DNA from: a virus
DNA: 28,120 nucleotides
Direction: 5' to 3' (one strand)
IMG/VR virus record: IMGVR_UViG_3300027810_000046
Span: 1-28,120 of that record
Made by a program: the position numbers and the translations under genes. The notes under the pieces were generated by a model. That model did no database searches. It was not told where the DNA came from and worked only from the letters and a program-made list of their open reading frames with translations. This document shows positions 13,390 to 22,100 of this stretch, one piece after another; the stretch's first letter is position 1, and every line of letters starts with the position of its first letter.

Positions 13390-14328
13390 ATGGCTAACGA
13401 TATGGTCGCTTTTGCGGCAACAAAACTGCCCGCTCACCTAGCGGGAAAAGTAAAAACTGACAACGTCTTCGCTAATGCGGTGTCGGCTGGCGGCTTCCCT
13501 GTCATTTCCATCAAGGGGAAAGTTTTCCACATCCAACGTGGTGACGATAAAACACTTGTAACTAAGGGGGAGGAGGGCGAACCAGCTGCTTCACTCGAGG
13601 CAATCATTGTCGCGGTGAACCCACACAAGTCCAAGGTCTACTACGACCACGGTTACGAAGAAGGTTCAGTGGCGAAGCCTACATGCTACAGCAACGACGG
13701 CATTGCTCCAGCGGCTGACGCTGATAACGCGCAATCTAAAAAGTGCGCAGTTTGCCCACACAACCAGTGGGGGTCACGCATCACCGACAGCGGAGGCAAA
13801 GGCAAAGCATGTGGTGACTCTATGCGCTTGGCACTATCACCACCGGACCAGCTAAACGATCCAATGCTCATCCGCGTACCTGCGGCGTCACTGAAAACGC
13901 TTGGTGCCTACGGCGCACAGCTGGCGAAGCGTGGTGTAGAACCTCATCACGTGATGACGAAGATCGGGTTTGACTACAACGTGGCCCACCCTGCCCTGAC
14001 CTTTAAGGCAATGCGCTTTGTAGAAGCAGAAGAACTTGCGCAGATCGAAGCTGTGCTGGTCGAAGAAGCCGAAACCATCGCTTCGATCACAGGAACGTCT
14101 AACCCTATAACGCCAGAGACCGAGCACAAGGCTGCCGAGGTGGCCCCCACGCCTGTAGCACCTTGGCCTTTACCTTTACCTGTAGCTGCACCTGTAGCTG
14201 CACCTGAGCCTGTAGCTGCACCTGAGCCTGTAGCTGCACCCGAGCCTGTAGCGGCAGCACCTACGGCAAAGGTTGACGACTACGACAGCATAGACGAAGC
14301 ATTAGATAACCTCGACTTCGACGATTGA
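13390..14328 (+). CDS. Putative ssDNA-binding protein with acidic C-terminal tail
   Basis: A 312-residue protein with AGAGGT ahead of its ATG. The N-terminal about 215 residues look like an OB-type fold: beta strands (FPVISIKGKVFHIQRGD; LEAIIVAVNP), then four cysteines (KPTCYSNDG, KKCAVCPHNQWGS, GKACGD) that could hold a zinc ion. A proline/alanine linker made of short repeats follows (about residues 245-298). The last 17 residues are strongly acidic and end NLDFDD. Such acidic, aromatic-containing tails are the protein-interaction tails of phage and bacterial SSBs. Position before the primase-helicase fits. The assignment rests on architecture; I cannot name the Pfam family. Confidence 0.65.
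   Translation: MANDMVAFAATKLPAHLAGKVKTDNVFANAVSAGGFPVISIKGKVFHIQRGDDKTLVTKGEEGEPAASLEAIIVAVNPHKSKVYYDHGYEEGSVAKPTCYSNDGIAPAADADNAQSKKCAVCPHNQWGSRITDSGGKGKACGDSMRLALSPPDQLNDPMLIRVPAASLKTLGAYGAQLAKRGVEPHHVMTKIGFDYNVAHPALTFKAMRFVEAEELAQIEAVLVEEAETIASITGTSNPITPETEHKAAEVAPTPVAPWPLPLPVAAPVAAPEPVAAPEPVAAPEPVAAAPTAKVDDYDSIDEALDNLDFDD
14179..14256. repeat. Short tandem repeats encoding the P/A-rich linker
   Basis: Two 12-bp units (CCTGTAGCTGCA) are followed by three 18-bp units (CCTGAG plus CCTGTAGCTGCA, last copy with small changes). They encode PVAA and PEPVAA repeats in the SSB-like linker. The near-identical codons point to recent slippage or unequal exchange, so linker length probably varies between relatives. 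Confidence 0.85.
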
Positions 14329-14344
14329 TCTAAACACTTCGCGC

Positions 14345-14368
14345 GTGACGGGGCTTCGGTCCCGTCAC
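14345..14368 (+). terminator. UUCG-tetraloop hairpin after SSB-like gene
   Basis: GTGACGGGGC, loop TTCG, then GTCCCGTCAC: a 10-bp stem (one G-U pair) closed by a C(UUCG)G tetraloop, 17 bases after the stop. It is very stable, but only TAACC follows instead of a T-run. It may act as a weak terminator, attenuator or mRNA-stabilising end between the SSB-like and primase genes. Confidence 0.65.
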
Positions 14369-14372
14369 TAAC

Positions 14373-14395
14373 CTGTTAACACGTCAGCATATAGG
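14373..14395 (+). promoter_or_regulatory. Copy 3 of shared 23-bp intergenic motif
   Basis: CTGTTAACACG, then CATATAGG after four bases, between the UUCG hairpin and the primase-helicase ATG (8 bases before it). It matches copy 1 at 16/23 and copy 2 at 14/23. Sitting just downstream of a terminator-like hairpin and just upstream of a start codon, it is well placed as a promoter that restarts transcription. The TATAGG end recalls promoters of single-subunit phage RNA polymerases, but no such gene is in the window. Confidence 0.45.
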
Positions 14396-14402
14396 TAGGC
14401 AC

Positions 14403-17372
14403 ATGAGTCCACTAGATTTCCTGAAGCTCGTGCTTCCACTCCAAGGCAAAACTGTACTAGGTCTTGCACAACCTCGCGACGATGGCGGCCTTTGGTTTAA
14501 GTGGAAAGACTACAACACGGTAGAAGAAGCTGCATCAGCGGCCACCTACTTTAACGGCCGTGGCGAAACTGTCTACTTTGGTGTTAATTCGTTTGGCGAC
14601 TGGTACACCGACGAAACCACAGGCAAGCGCCACATTCGCACACAAGAGAATATCGTGGCTTGTCGCGCTCTGTTCGACGACTTCGACGTCGACGTTAAAA
14701 AGGCAGACGCCGCGGACACCAAAGAAGAAGCCCTCGAGAACGTAATCAAGCTAGCCAAGGCACTTCGCCTTACGCCGACCATCGTGAACAGTGGCGGCGG
14801 CTACCACAGCTACATCCACTTCGACGAAGACATTACACCCGCAGTGTGGGAAGAACTGGCTGCGCTAAAGCGCGACATCTCACTACACCTAAACGTCAAA
14901 GCAGACCGCGCTGTGGATGGAGACATCGCTCGTATACTTCGCCCCGTGGGTATGCTGAACCACAAGTACGATCCCCCACGTGCGGTCGAGCTACTTAAAG
15001 TGGGCAAGACTTATTCAGTAGATAAGGTCAGAGAAACTTTGACCAGCTACATCCGCGAGAACAATGTAGAGCCAGCCCCTGTAGCGAGCAAAAAAGGCGA
15101 CATGGCCAACCCGTTCGCCGCTGCGGTAGGCGATTACCCCGAGAGTTACGCAGAGCAGATCGCAGAGAAGTGTAGTGCTATCCGCACGTTCAAAGAGAGC
15201 GGTGGCGACATCGCTGAGCCCCACTGGTGGGCTAGCATCGGAGTGCTAAAGCACTGTGAAGACGGCGAAGAAAAAATACATGAGTGGAGCAGTGGCTATG
15301 ACGGCTACTCTCAATCGGAGACCCAAGCGAAGATTGACGAGTGGTCTGCGAACCCCACGAGCTGTGTAGAGATGGACCGCCACGCGAACTGTCGGGCTGA
15401 CTGCCCTTTCGCAGCTACCTGTAAAAGCCCGATCAGCTTGGGCTACGTCGAAGTTTCCGTATCCGTCGTACAACCCTCCGTCGACGCGACCGTAACGACG
15501 GCCCCAACTGCGACGACGGCGGCGCAGCAAGGCGCGATTATTGAGGGTCAACACATCCCATACTGGCCCGACGCTGGCTACCGCTGGAACGGTGCCGCTC
15601 TGTCGCGTTCGTACGTTGACGACGAAGGCGTCGTGCATTGGACCCCATTCTGCCGCTCGTTTGTCTACCCACTTAACCGGATCAAAGACAGCGAAGGCCA
15701 GTGGACGATCCACTGGAAGGCGCTTGAGAAGAACGGAAGTTGGCGTGAGTTCTATATGCCAATGGCCGAGTTAGCATCTGCGGACCTAATGGCTAAGACG
15801 TTCGCATCATACGAAGTGTTCCTGACAAGATCGAAAAACGCGAGGAATTTCATGGCAGAGTTTGCAGAAGGGCTGATCGAGAAGCTCCAAGAGTGGCGCA
15901 TCGAAACAGAAACATTCACTCAGTTCGGCTGGACCAAGGACCGCAAGGGTTTCGTAATCGGCACCAAGATGATTATGGCCGACGAGGAAGTAAACGTACT
16001 GTGCGATGATGGTATCCCACGCGACATCGCTGTGGACTTTGGCATCTCAGGCACACTCGATGAGTGGATTCTTAACATAGATAAACTTTACAACCGCCCC
16101 GGTGCAGAACCATTCCAGTTCGCGCTATGCCATTCGATGGGCTCAGCCCTTGTGGAGTTAATGGGTTCCTCCAACTGGCACGGGCTACCACTGGCGTTCA
16201 CAGGGCATGGCGGCACCGGCAAATCGACGGCAGCTAAGATCGCCTGTGGCTTCTACGGAAACCCAGAGCACATGGAGCGCCAGACAGGTGAACAGGGTTC
16301 TACCCTTAACGCGGCCATTAAACGGATCGCCATCATGGGCGGTGTCCCAATGCTGCTCGACGAGTTCTCAGGCCGAACACCTGACGAGCTGACCCGCACA
16401 GGCTACGCCCTAGCCAACGGTCGTGACAAAGAGCGCCTCGGCACCAGTGGTAAGTTCAGCACCGTCGGCGGCCAGTGGTTTAAGAACAGCTTCATCACGT
16501 CCAACGACGGCATCATGGAGAGCATCTCTAAGCTACCAGCGGGTTATCGTGTTGAGGCTACGCAGCTGCGCTTCTTCGAAGTATCGCTGCCTAAAGATTT
16601 CCGCAACGCAGTGTTCCCTGACATTACGCAGGAGTTCATCGAAAACCACATGGACCGCGTGTACGGCGAAGCATGTCGTCCGTTCCTTCAGTTCATCATC
16701 AAGAACAATGACTGGGTGCGCCGCCAGATCACATCGGCTCGTGCGAAGTTTAACCCCAAATCTGAGGATGATAACAAAGAACGCTTCTACCGAGACACCA
16801 TCGTGACCGCACTGGTTGCAGGTAAGATCGCAGAGAAGCTGGGCCTCGTTCAGTTCGACATCAAGGGTATGAAAAAGTGGGCGATGTCGCAGGTTGTCAC
16901 CATGCGTGAAAGCCGCCGTGAAACCAACACGGACATCAGTGAGCACCTAGCGTCGTTCATCGCCACACTGCCGGGACGACTCATCATCACAAAGCACTTC
17001 GGTGACGGTCGCGCTAAGACAAAGGAACACCCAATGGAAATGCTACGCGCCCCCGCAATTGGTCGTGTCTGCACAGAAGATAAGAAGGTGTTCGTCACTT
17101 ACAAAGCCGTCGCCGACTGGTGCAAGGAATTTGGTGTCACCGCCGCTGCCATGAAGGAGGAGTTAGATCGCTCAGGCTACATGATCTACACCGCCGACGG
17201 TCAGCCGAGCCAGAAGGTTTATATCGGTTCGGGCACCACTGTGCCTAGCGGGCAAGCTCGTTGCTACGAGTTCAAGTACCACAAGCTGTTCGACGGAAAA
17301 GCACTAGCACTCGTCAAGACCGAAGACGGTGTCGTCACCCACGCGCAGGCAGAGGGAGGGCAAATGCAGTGA
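14403..17372 (+). CDS. Primase-helicase (AEP-type primase plus DUF927-like helicase)
   Basis: This 989-residue protein joins two activities. The N-terminal third is an archaeo-eukaryotic-type primase domain: LFDDFDVD (D93, D95), then VNSGGGYHSYIHFD with the catalytic H, then RAVDGDIARILRPVG. A PriCT-like segment follows (HWWASIGVLKHCEDG...YDGYSQSE) and a cysteine-bearing stretch (CVEMDRHANCRADCPFAATC) that could bind zinc. The C-terminal half is a DUF927-like helicase: FTGHGGTGKSTAAK (Walker A, K607), LLDEFSG (Walker B) and ITSND (sensor). By family knowledge it unwinds DNA and primes replication; it would work with the PolA and SSB-like proteins encoded here. Start ATG 14403 has a weak AGGTAGG upstream. 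Confidence 0.92.
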   Translation: MSPLDFLKLVLPLQGKTVLGLAQPRDDGGLWFKWKDYNTVEEAASAATYFNGRGETVYFGVNSFGDWYTDETTGKRHIRTQENIVACRALFDDFDVDVKKADAADTKEEALENVIKLAKALRLTPTIVNSGGGYHSYIHFDEDITPAVWEELAALKRDISLHLNVKADRAVDGDIARILRPVGMLNHKYDPPRAVELLKVGKTYSVDKVRETLTSYIRENNVEPAPVASKKGDMANPFAAAVGDYPESYAEQIAEKCSAIRTFKESGGDIAEPHWWASIGVLKHCEDGEEKIHEWSSGYDGYSQSETQAKIDEWSANPTSCVEMDRHANCRADCPFAATCKSPISLGYVEVSVSVVQPSVDATVTTAPTATTAAQQGAIIEGQHIPYWPDAGYRWNGAALSRSYVDDEGVVHWTPFCRSFVYPLNRIKDSEGQWTIHWKALEKNGSWREFYMPMAELASADLMAKTFASYEVFLTRSKNARNFMAEFAEGLIEKLQEWRIETETFTQFGWTKDRKGFVIGTKMIMADEEVNVLCDDGIPRDIAVDFGISGTLDEWILNIDKLYNRPGAEPFQFALCHSMGSALVELMGSSNWHGLPLAFTGHGGTGKSTAAKIACGFYGNPEHMERQTGEQGSTLNAAIKRIAIMGGVPMLLDEFSGRTPDELTRTGYALANGRDKERLGTSGKFSTVGGQWFKNSFITSNDGIMESISKLPAGYRVEATQLRFFEVSLPKDFRNAVFPDITQEFIENHMDRVYGEACRPFLQFIIKNNDWVRRQITSARAKFNPKSEDDNKERFYRDTIVTALVAGKIAEKLGLVQFDIKGMKKWAMSQVVTMRESRRETNTDISEHLASFIATLPGRLIITKHFGDGRAKTKEHPMEMLRAPAIGRVCTEDKKVFVTYKAVADWCKEFGVTAAAMKEELDRSGYMIYTADGQPSQKVYIGSGTTVPSGQARCYEFKYHKLFDGKALALVKTEDGVVTHAQAEGGQMQ

Positions 17373-17521
17373 CCGAAGTACAACAAATATTGAAAGCGCT
17401 GAAACACAGAGCAAACGGAATGCTATTGGAAGGGCAACGCCGTGACCGCCCCGGAGTGAAGCAGCAGGCCGAAGAAATAAAATACCTTTTGGAGATGTTG
17501 GAGGCCCGCCTTGACCCCTAA
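17369..17521 (+). CDS. 50-residue helical protein with GTG start
   Basis: I take a GTG start at 17369, four bases inside the primase stop region, because GAGGGAGGG lies about 9 bases upstream and no ATG is available nearby. The 50-residue product reads MTEVQQILKALKHRANGMLL, then EGQRRDRPGVKQQAEEIKYL, then LEMLEARLDP. It looks like a two-helix hairpin with basic and acidic faces and no membrane span or cysteines. Function unknown. It is translationally coupled to the primase-helicase gene. Confidence 0.55.
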   Translation: MTEVQQILKALKHRANGMLLEGQRRDRPGVKQQAEEIKYLLEMLEARLDP

Positions 17522-17551
17522 GTCTTGCTTACCCCGCAGGGAGGACAGCTA

Positions 17552-17746
17552 ATGCCCGCAGCAGCAACTACCAAAGCGGCAATTAAACGCGCCATCGAAG
17601 CCGCCCAAGACGCAGGTTTAGCTATCTGCGCCGTGTCCGTGGCCAAAGACGGCAGCATCCGCGTTGAGACAAATCAGAAAAACCTAGACACCAACTCCGT
17701 TCTGGATCAAGGTCCAAAGCCCAAACAGTGGGCTGCGCGGAGGTAA
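17552..17746 (+). CDS. Small conserved protein upstream of integrase
   Basis: A 64-residue protein with AGGGAGG seven bases before ATG 17552. It begins PAAATTKAAIKRAIEAAQDA, then GLAICAVSVAKDGSIRVETN, and ends with a basic PKQWAARR. The helix followed by a beta hairpin with an SxxxDGSIRV motif is, from memory, a small family often encoded immediately 5' of tyrosine integrases in proteobacterial phages. No function has been assigned as far as I know. The stop lies two bases before the integrase start, so the pair is probably co-translated. Confidence 0.65.
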   Translation: MPAAATTKAAIKRAIEAAQDAGLAICAVSVAKDGSIRVETNQKNLDTNSVLDQGPKPKQWAARR

Positions 17747-17748
17747 AA

Positions 17749-18831
17749 GTGACCGTAAAACTACCCGGCTTGTGGGCGGAGAAACTGCCCAGCGGCACCG
17801 TGCGCTGTCGGGTCCGCAAAGAAGGTGACAAGCGGGTTGTAACGCGCATACCCGTGGGGCCCGACGATCCGGACTTCCTCCACCACTATTACGCCGCACG
17901 TGAAGGTCGTGTGTGGGACGCTCCACCAGAAAACACTGAGGTGCAGCAGAGCCTAGACTGGCTTACGGCACGGTACTTGAAGTTCTTAGAGGACATGGTC
18001 GCTGCAAACCAGATGTCTGCCGCCACGCTGAAACAGCGACGTAGTATCCTGACAAGACTTTGTGACTTCACAGACCCCAGTGGGGGACGCTACGGGTCTT
18101 TTGACATGAACGCACCCACCGCAGCGTTCATCGCGGTACGAGACGCATGGGCCAGCAAGCCCGGAGCCGCAGACAACCTCATCAAAACAATACGAGCGGT
18201 TTACTCGTGGGCGATGGAGCGTGACGAAATCGGTTATAACCCCGCCGTGGGCATCGCTCCTATCAACAAAAACCCAAAGGGCGGAGCGACGGCATGGACG
18301 GCTGCTGACCTACGCGCGTTTAGGGCTGCACACCCCAAAGGAACCACAGCGCATCTCTGGCTAACGATCCAAGCCTTTACTGCTTGCCGCATCGGGGACG
18401 CCCTGTGGATAGGACGACAGCAGGAGAAAACCATAGGCGGTCAGCCGTGGCTTGAGTTCCAGCCGCGCAAAAAGGGTTCGGCGTTTGTATCCATTCCTAT
18501 GTTACCGCCACTGGTGGAGGCCACTAGAGCCTCGAAGGTCGTCGGTCCGAGCTACATCCTGAACGATAAAGGCACTCCGTTCTCATCAGTTGAGGCGCTG
18601 CGTGTCCGCGTCCAAAGATGGTGCGTGGCCGCGGGCCTAAAGAACCGTTCGTCCCACGGAGTTCGCAAAGCTATGGCGGAGTTGATGGCAGAAGCTGGAA
18701 GCTCTCAGCACCAGATCATGGCGGTCATGGCCCACACCCAAGCGCGCACGTCTGAGGTCTACACCAAGGGGGTCCAGCGCCGCGGATTGGCCGCCGAAGG
18801 ACTGCACTCTCTGGCGGCTCTGGATTGGTAG
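17749..18831 (+). CDS. int: Tyrosine-family site-specific integrase
   Basis: I take GTG 17749 because GGAGG lies 7 bases upstream; an in-frame GTG at 17728 overlaps the previous gene. The 360-residue protein has an N-terminal SAM-like core-binding region (about residues 65-150) and a catalytic domain. Catalytic residues are R214 (TACRIGDALW), the RKKG lysine region, H303 and R306 (SSHGVRKAM), H329 (VMAHTQARTSEVYT) and nucleophile Y338. It inserts the phage genome into the host chromosome at attP/attB. It is the last gene of the plus-strand run, followed by a non-coding stretch with four 10-bp repeats that are candidate integrase sites. All catalytic positions are present, so it looks active. 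Confidence 0.95.
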   Translation: MTVKLPGLWAEKLPSGTVRCRVRKEGDKRVVTRIPVGPDDPDFLHHYYAAREGRVWDAPPENTEVQQSLDWLTARYLKFLEDMVAANQMSAATLKQRRSILTRLCDFTDPSGGRYGSFDMNAPTAAFIAVRDAWASKPGAADNLIKTIRAVYSWAMERDEIGYNPAVGIAPINKNPKGGATAWTAADLRAFRAAHPKGTTAHLWLTIQAFTACRIGDALWIGRQQEKTIGGQPWLEFQPRKKGSAFVSIPMLPPLVEATRASKVVGPSYILNDKGTPFSSVEALRVRVQRWCVAAGLKNRSSHGVRKAMAELMAEAGSSQHQIMAVMAHTQARTSEVYTKGVQRRGLAAEGLHSLAALDW

Positions 18832-19018
18832 GGTGCTCCACGCCCCAATTTCGTGGAGCACACTGGTCAGTTAAATAAGGCCAAAACACTACTACTGGTG
18901 GTCCAGGGTCGCCCACCATTTCACTAAAAAAGTCAATGAAATCAACGACAGTGTGCTCCACGGGGGCGAAATCCGGCCCTAAACATATCAATAGGTTACG
19001 GTAAGGGTGCTCCACGAA
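18832..19018. other. Candidate attP region with four copies of a 10-mer
   Basis: The first part of the 305-base gap between the convergent gene blocks. GTGCTCCACG occurs at 18833-18842, inverted at 18852-18861, and again direct at 18953-18962 and 19007-19016. Copies 2 and 3 share the longer CAGTGTGCTCCACG; copies 1 and 4 share AGGGTGCTCCACG. Copies 1 and 2 form a perfect 10-bp inverted repeat with a 9-base spacer. Between them and copies 3/4 lies ATTTCA/TGAAAT and other A/T-rich sequence. Repeats of this size beside int suggest integrase or accessory-factor binding sites. The crossover core cannot be identified without the host. Confidence 0.55.
18833..18861. repeat. Perfect 10-bp inverted repeat after int
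   Basis: GTGCTCCACG, spacer CCCCAATTT, CGTGGAGCAC, starting two bases after the integrase stop. In RNA it would form a strong hairpin, but no T-run follows, so a simple intrinsic terminator is not supported; the extra copies downstream favour a protein-binding role. Confidence 0.8.
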
Positions 19019-19025
19019 ACTGGAT

Positions 19026-19074
19026 AAAAAAAAGCCCCCCAGCGTGGCAGTGCGAATCCTGACCTTCTGGGGGG
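19026..19074 (-). terminator. Intrinsic terminator of the minus-strand virion operon
   Basis: Read on the minus strand: CCCCCCAG (19074-19067), a 24-base loop with a possible imperfect inner stem, CTGGGGGG (19042-19035), one C, then eight T residues (19033-19026). A G/C-rich stem followed by a T-run is the classic intrinsic terminator, about 63 bases beyond the stop of the 2211-residue gene. Confidence 0.8.
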
Positions 19075-19080
19075 TAGTTA

Positions 19081-19125
19081 CCGTTAGAGCGGCGATGCGT
19101 CGGGAGGAGACACAAACTCTAACGG
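19081..19125. repeat. 9-bp inverted repeat near the convergence point
   Basis: CCGTTAGAG (19081-19089) and CTCTAACGG (19117-19125) are perfect complements with a 27-base spacer. They lie between the terminator and the end of the 2211-residue gene. The spacer contains GGGAGGAG, but no gene starts after it. Could be a second hairpin in the 3' untranslated region or a protein site. Confidence 0.6.
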
Positions 19126-19136
19126 GGGAGGTAAAC

Positions 19137-22100
19137 TTAATCGAATCTTCGCTGCGCTCTCTGCTCTCTACGATCCTGACTACGCGGCGCGCGAATTAGA
19201 TCGCCGACCGACTGACGCCGCATCTCGCGGCCGCTGCCAAAGAAGGGACTGATACGCTCTTTCTGGTCCTGCAAATCGCGCCACTCGTCGCGCAGCTCAG
19301 TCATACGACCTCTGGCACCGTCGTCTTTCGCCCGGATATACTCACGACGAATACGAGAAGACTCGTTGCTTACATACTCGGAGAGCTCAAACTGCTGACC
19401 ACGTGTCCACTTGAACTTTTGTACATCTGTGGAGGGGATACCAAGAGCGTTGAGGAGCAGGCTCTGCATGTCAAAAGCCCGTGGGTCTACCAGCACATCG
19501 CCGCTCTTAGCGGAAAAACCTTCTGTGCCAAGTCGATAGGACTCGACCAAAGTGCGGATGCCTTTTGGCACCATGTACTCGATGCCTTTTAGTGCGTCGC
19601 CCTGCTTAAAATACTCGGCGGAACGCCCAAAGTTGAGGGCAGTAGTGCCCGACGGTCCGGCCAATGCGTTAAAGAAGACGTCCTTTACGCCATCTTCGCT
19701 AGCTTCGAAGTCAATGTACGGGAATGGGTGGAATATTTTACCCTGCGAGAGCTTGGTGGACATGTCGATACCAACCGCAGAGAATACGCCTCGGCTAAGA
19801 ACGTCTGCAAGGCGTTCGCTCTCTACCTTCTCGCGTATCCAACGCTCGAGTTCTTGCGGCTCTTCTTCGCCCTCTATCCAACCCAACGCGTACGGAGCTA
19901 GTGTAGTCACCAGTGGGATACCTGTCGCTCCAGCGAAGATACCCGCGTGAGTTAGGGTATATCCAAGAACGCGTTTGCCCATGGCCTTCTCTTCAGCACT
20001 AATAGTCTTATCCACGAAGGCTTGGTTGAAGGCGTTCCCGTAAGCCCAGCCCATCATCAGCTGATATTTGCGGTACTGAGTAGTCATCTTGGGCAGGAAC
20101 TTCACCACGTACGGCGCATCGAACCGGGCAAAGTTACCCTGTGTGTCTTCGACAACCATCGTGGCGTACTCGTCCGGCGTCATCTTGAGGGTTTTCATCG
20201 TCGCGGGGTTGGCCAGTGCCATGTCGTAAGCAGCTACCGCCGCGGCGATACGGTTGTGAGCTTCCACAAAACGCGCCACTTGGTACAGCTTGTGCACGAT
20301 TTTACCAAGTGCGTCAGTCGCCCGGTTGATCGACTCGTAGCCCGAGTTGAAGCGGTCAAACTCAGAGAGGTCTTCTTCCATACCCACGTCTAATAGTTGG
20401 CGCAGCTGCAAGTCTTCTAGGAGTTTGCGGTACTTCGGTGGGGCTTTGTTGATGTCGATTTCGGCTTCAAAGTTTTTACCCATCTTGGCCGCTTTAACTG
20501 ATACTTTGTACCCACGGGTGAGCGCACCCCATGCGCCGCTATAGTTCTTAAAGTCACCTGCGAGGCGAGGAACAGTAACGATAGCTGGCTGCGTGGCGTT
20601 GGTAACGTGGTAGCCCACACTGGTTGTAAGCATGTAGACTGAGTTCATCGCAGCGAGGCGATCTTGGATTGGGGTCTCTTTACCCACCAGTGTGTCTCTG
20701 TAGTGCTTCGCCACCATGTTGTAGACGCCGCGCAAGTTCTCTTCATCTCTACCGGCTTCTACGTTAGCCTCAGCGAAGGCTGTATTAATCTCAGCACCGT
20801 GTTCCATGTTAGCCACAAGGCCAGCTTCGGCACGGGCGTGAGACAAGAATGAGCGGATCATGTTCTTTTCGTAGCCCGCGCGGTTCATACGGCGAGCGCC
20901 AGACTGACGAGCACTGCGCTCGTCTAGTGACTGGAAGTACATTTTCTTTACCATTTCGGCGAACGCAGCTTTAGCGTTAGAGTCGATACCCGATTTGTCG
21001 TCTGCTCGCAGCTGCCCAAGTATCTTATCAAAGGCTTCAGGGTTAGACATTCTGTCGTTGTCCATGTCAGGGGCTCTCGGCGACGCCGTGGCGGTAGCGA
21101 ACTTATCCTTGTTCGCGTCTCGGAACTGTTTAGCCGCACCCATAGTGTCGAAGAAGCTGATAACGTAGTTCGCTTCATCAGACTTGAGGTCGTTTACTTT
21201 TTTCTTGGTTTCCGCTGTATTGTTTTCGCGCATCTCAGCTTCTGCATCTAAGAGGGCTTGGGATTTTAGCTGCCCGACGAAATTACCAAAACGCTTCAGT
21301 GGCGCGTACGGCCCTTCAAGCGCAGCATCGGTAAAGAACTTACCCTCTACGCCAAGGTTCTTGGCGATCTCCTGCTTGCGTAAGCGCATTGTCTCACCGT
21401 GGGCGAAGATGTCTTTCACCAGCTGCTGTTCTTTCTGAGCCAGTCGGTCGAACTTACGCTTCATAACCGGGTCGACCTTGACTGTTCTACCTTCGATCTC
21501 TGGGTCGTAACCCCACTTTTGGTAAAAGGTTGAACTACCGATGAAGTCGTTGACAACTTCCAGACGCTCCGGTTTCATGTCTCGGGCCTGAACAGCCACG
21601 CTTTCAACGCCGCGGCGAATATCGTTTCGTGTCTTCTCTGCTTCCAAGCTGGCATTATACCAGCGGCCAGCCGACGGCATCGTCTCTTTGTTCTCTCGAA
21701 TAAACTGGTGCAAGAACTTGGTGGAATCCACAGCGTTGCGCGCAATAAATGACGCATCATCAAAAAACTTCGTAGCCCCTTTACCTAAGTTTTGCTTGAC
21801 GTAAGCTCTCGCAGCTTCGGTTTTCGTCGTTGCGTCGCGGCCTACACCATAAGACGGCGACTGGAATGGAGCAGTGGTTGTAGTTGGGTCTAGGCTGCCT
21901 TCCATGAGCTCGAAGCGCGCTGCGCCGTAAGCCATGTCGACAAGGTCTTGTGCCACTAGAGTGTCTACGTTGCGAAGGCCGAGCGCCTCGAAGGCGGCTT
22001 TGAACGCGTCATAGATGCGCTGCACAAAGTTACCAACCGCGTCGCCCGCAGTGGGGTCCACCCCTGCCATTGTGGCTTCTTCGAGGAAGTAGGCGATAGC

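Noticed and set aside
14179-14256. CRISPR-like repeat array
   Set aside because: The repeats are contiguous 12- and 18-bp coding units without spacers, and they encode a Pro/Ala linker.
14373-14395. Promoter of a T7-like single-subunit RNA polymerase
   Set aside because: Only the TATAGG end resembles such promoters, and no polymerase gene is in the window; kept only as one alternative for the motif.
18833-18861. Intrinsic terminator of the plus-strand transcript
   Set aside because: The stem is perfect, but no T-run follows and the same 10-mer recurs twice downstream, which favours protein-binding sites.
19035-19075. tRNA-like phrase (GTGCGAATCCTGACC) that could be a tRNA-derived att core
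   Set aside because: It does not fold into a T-arm with conserved TTC-A positions on either strand, and the segment is better explained as the loop and stem of the minus-strand terminator.
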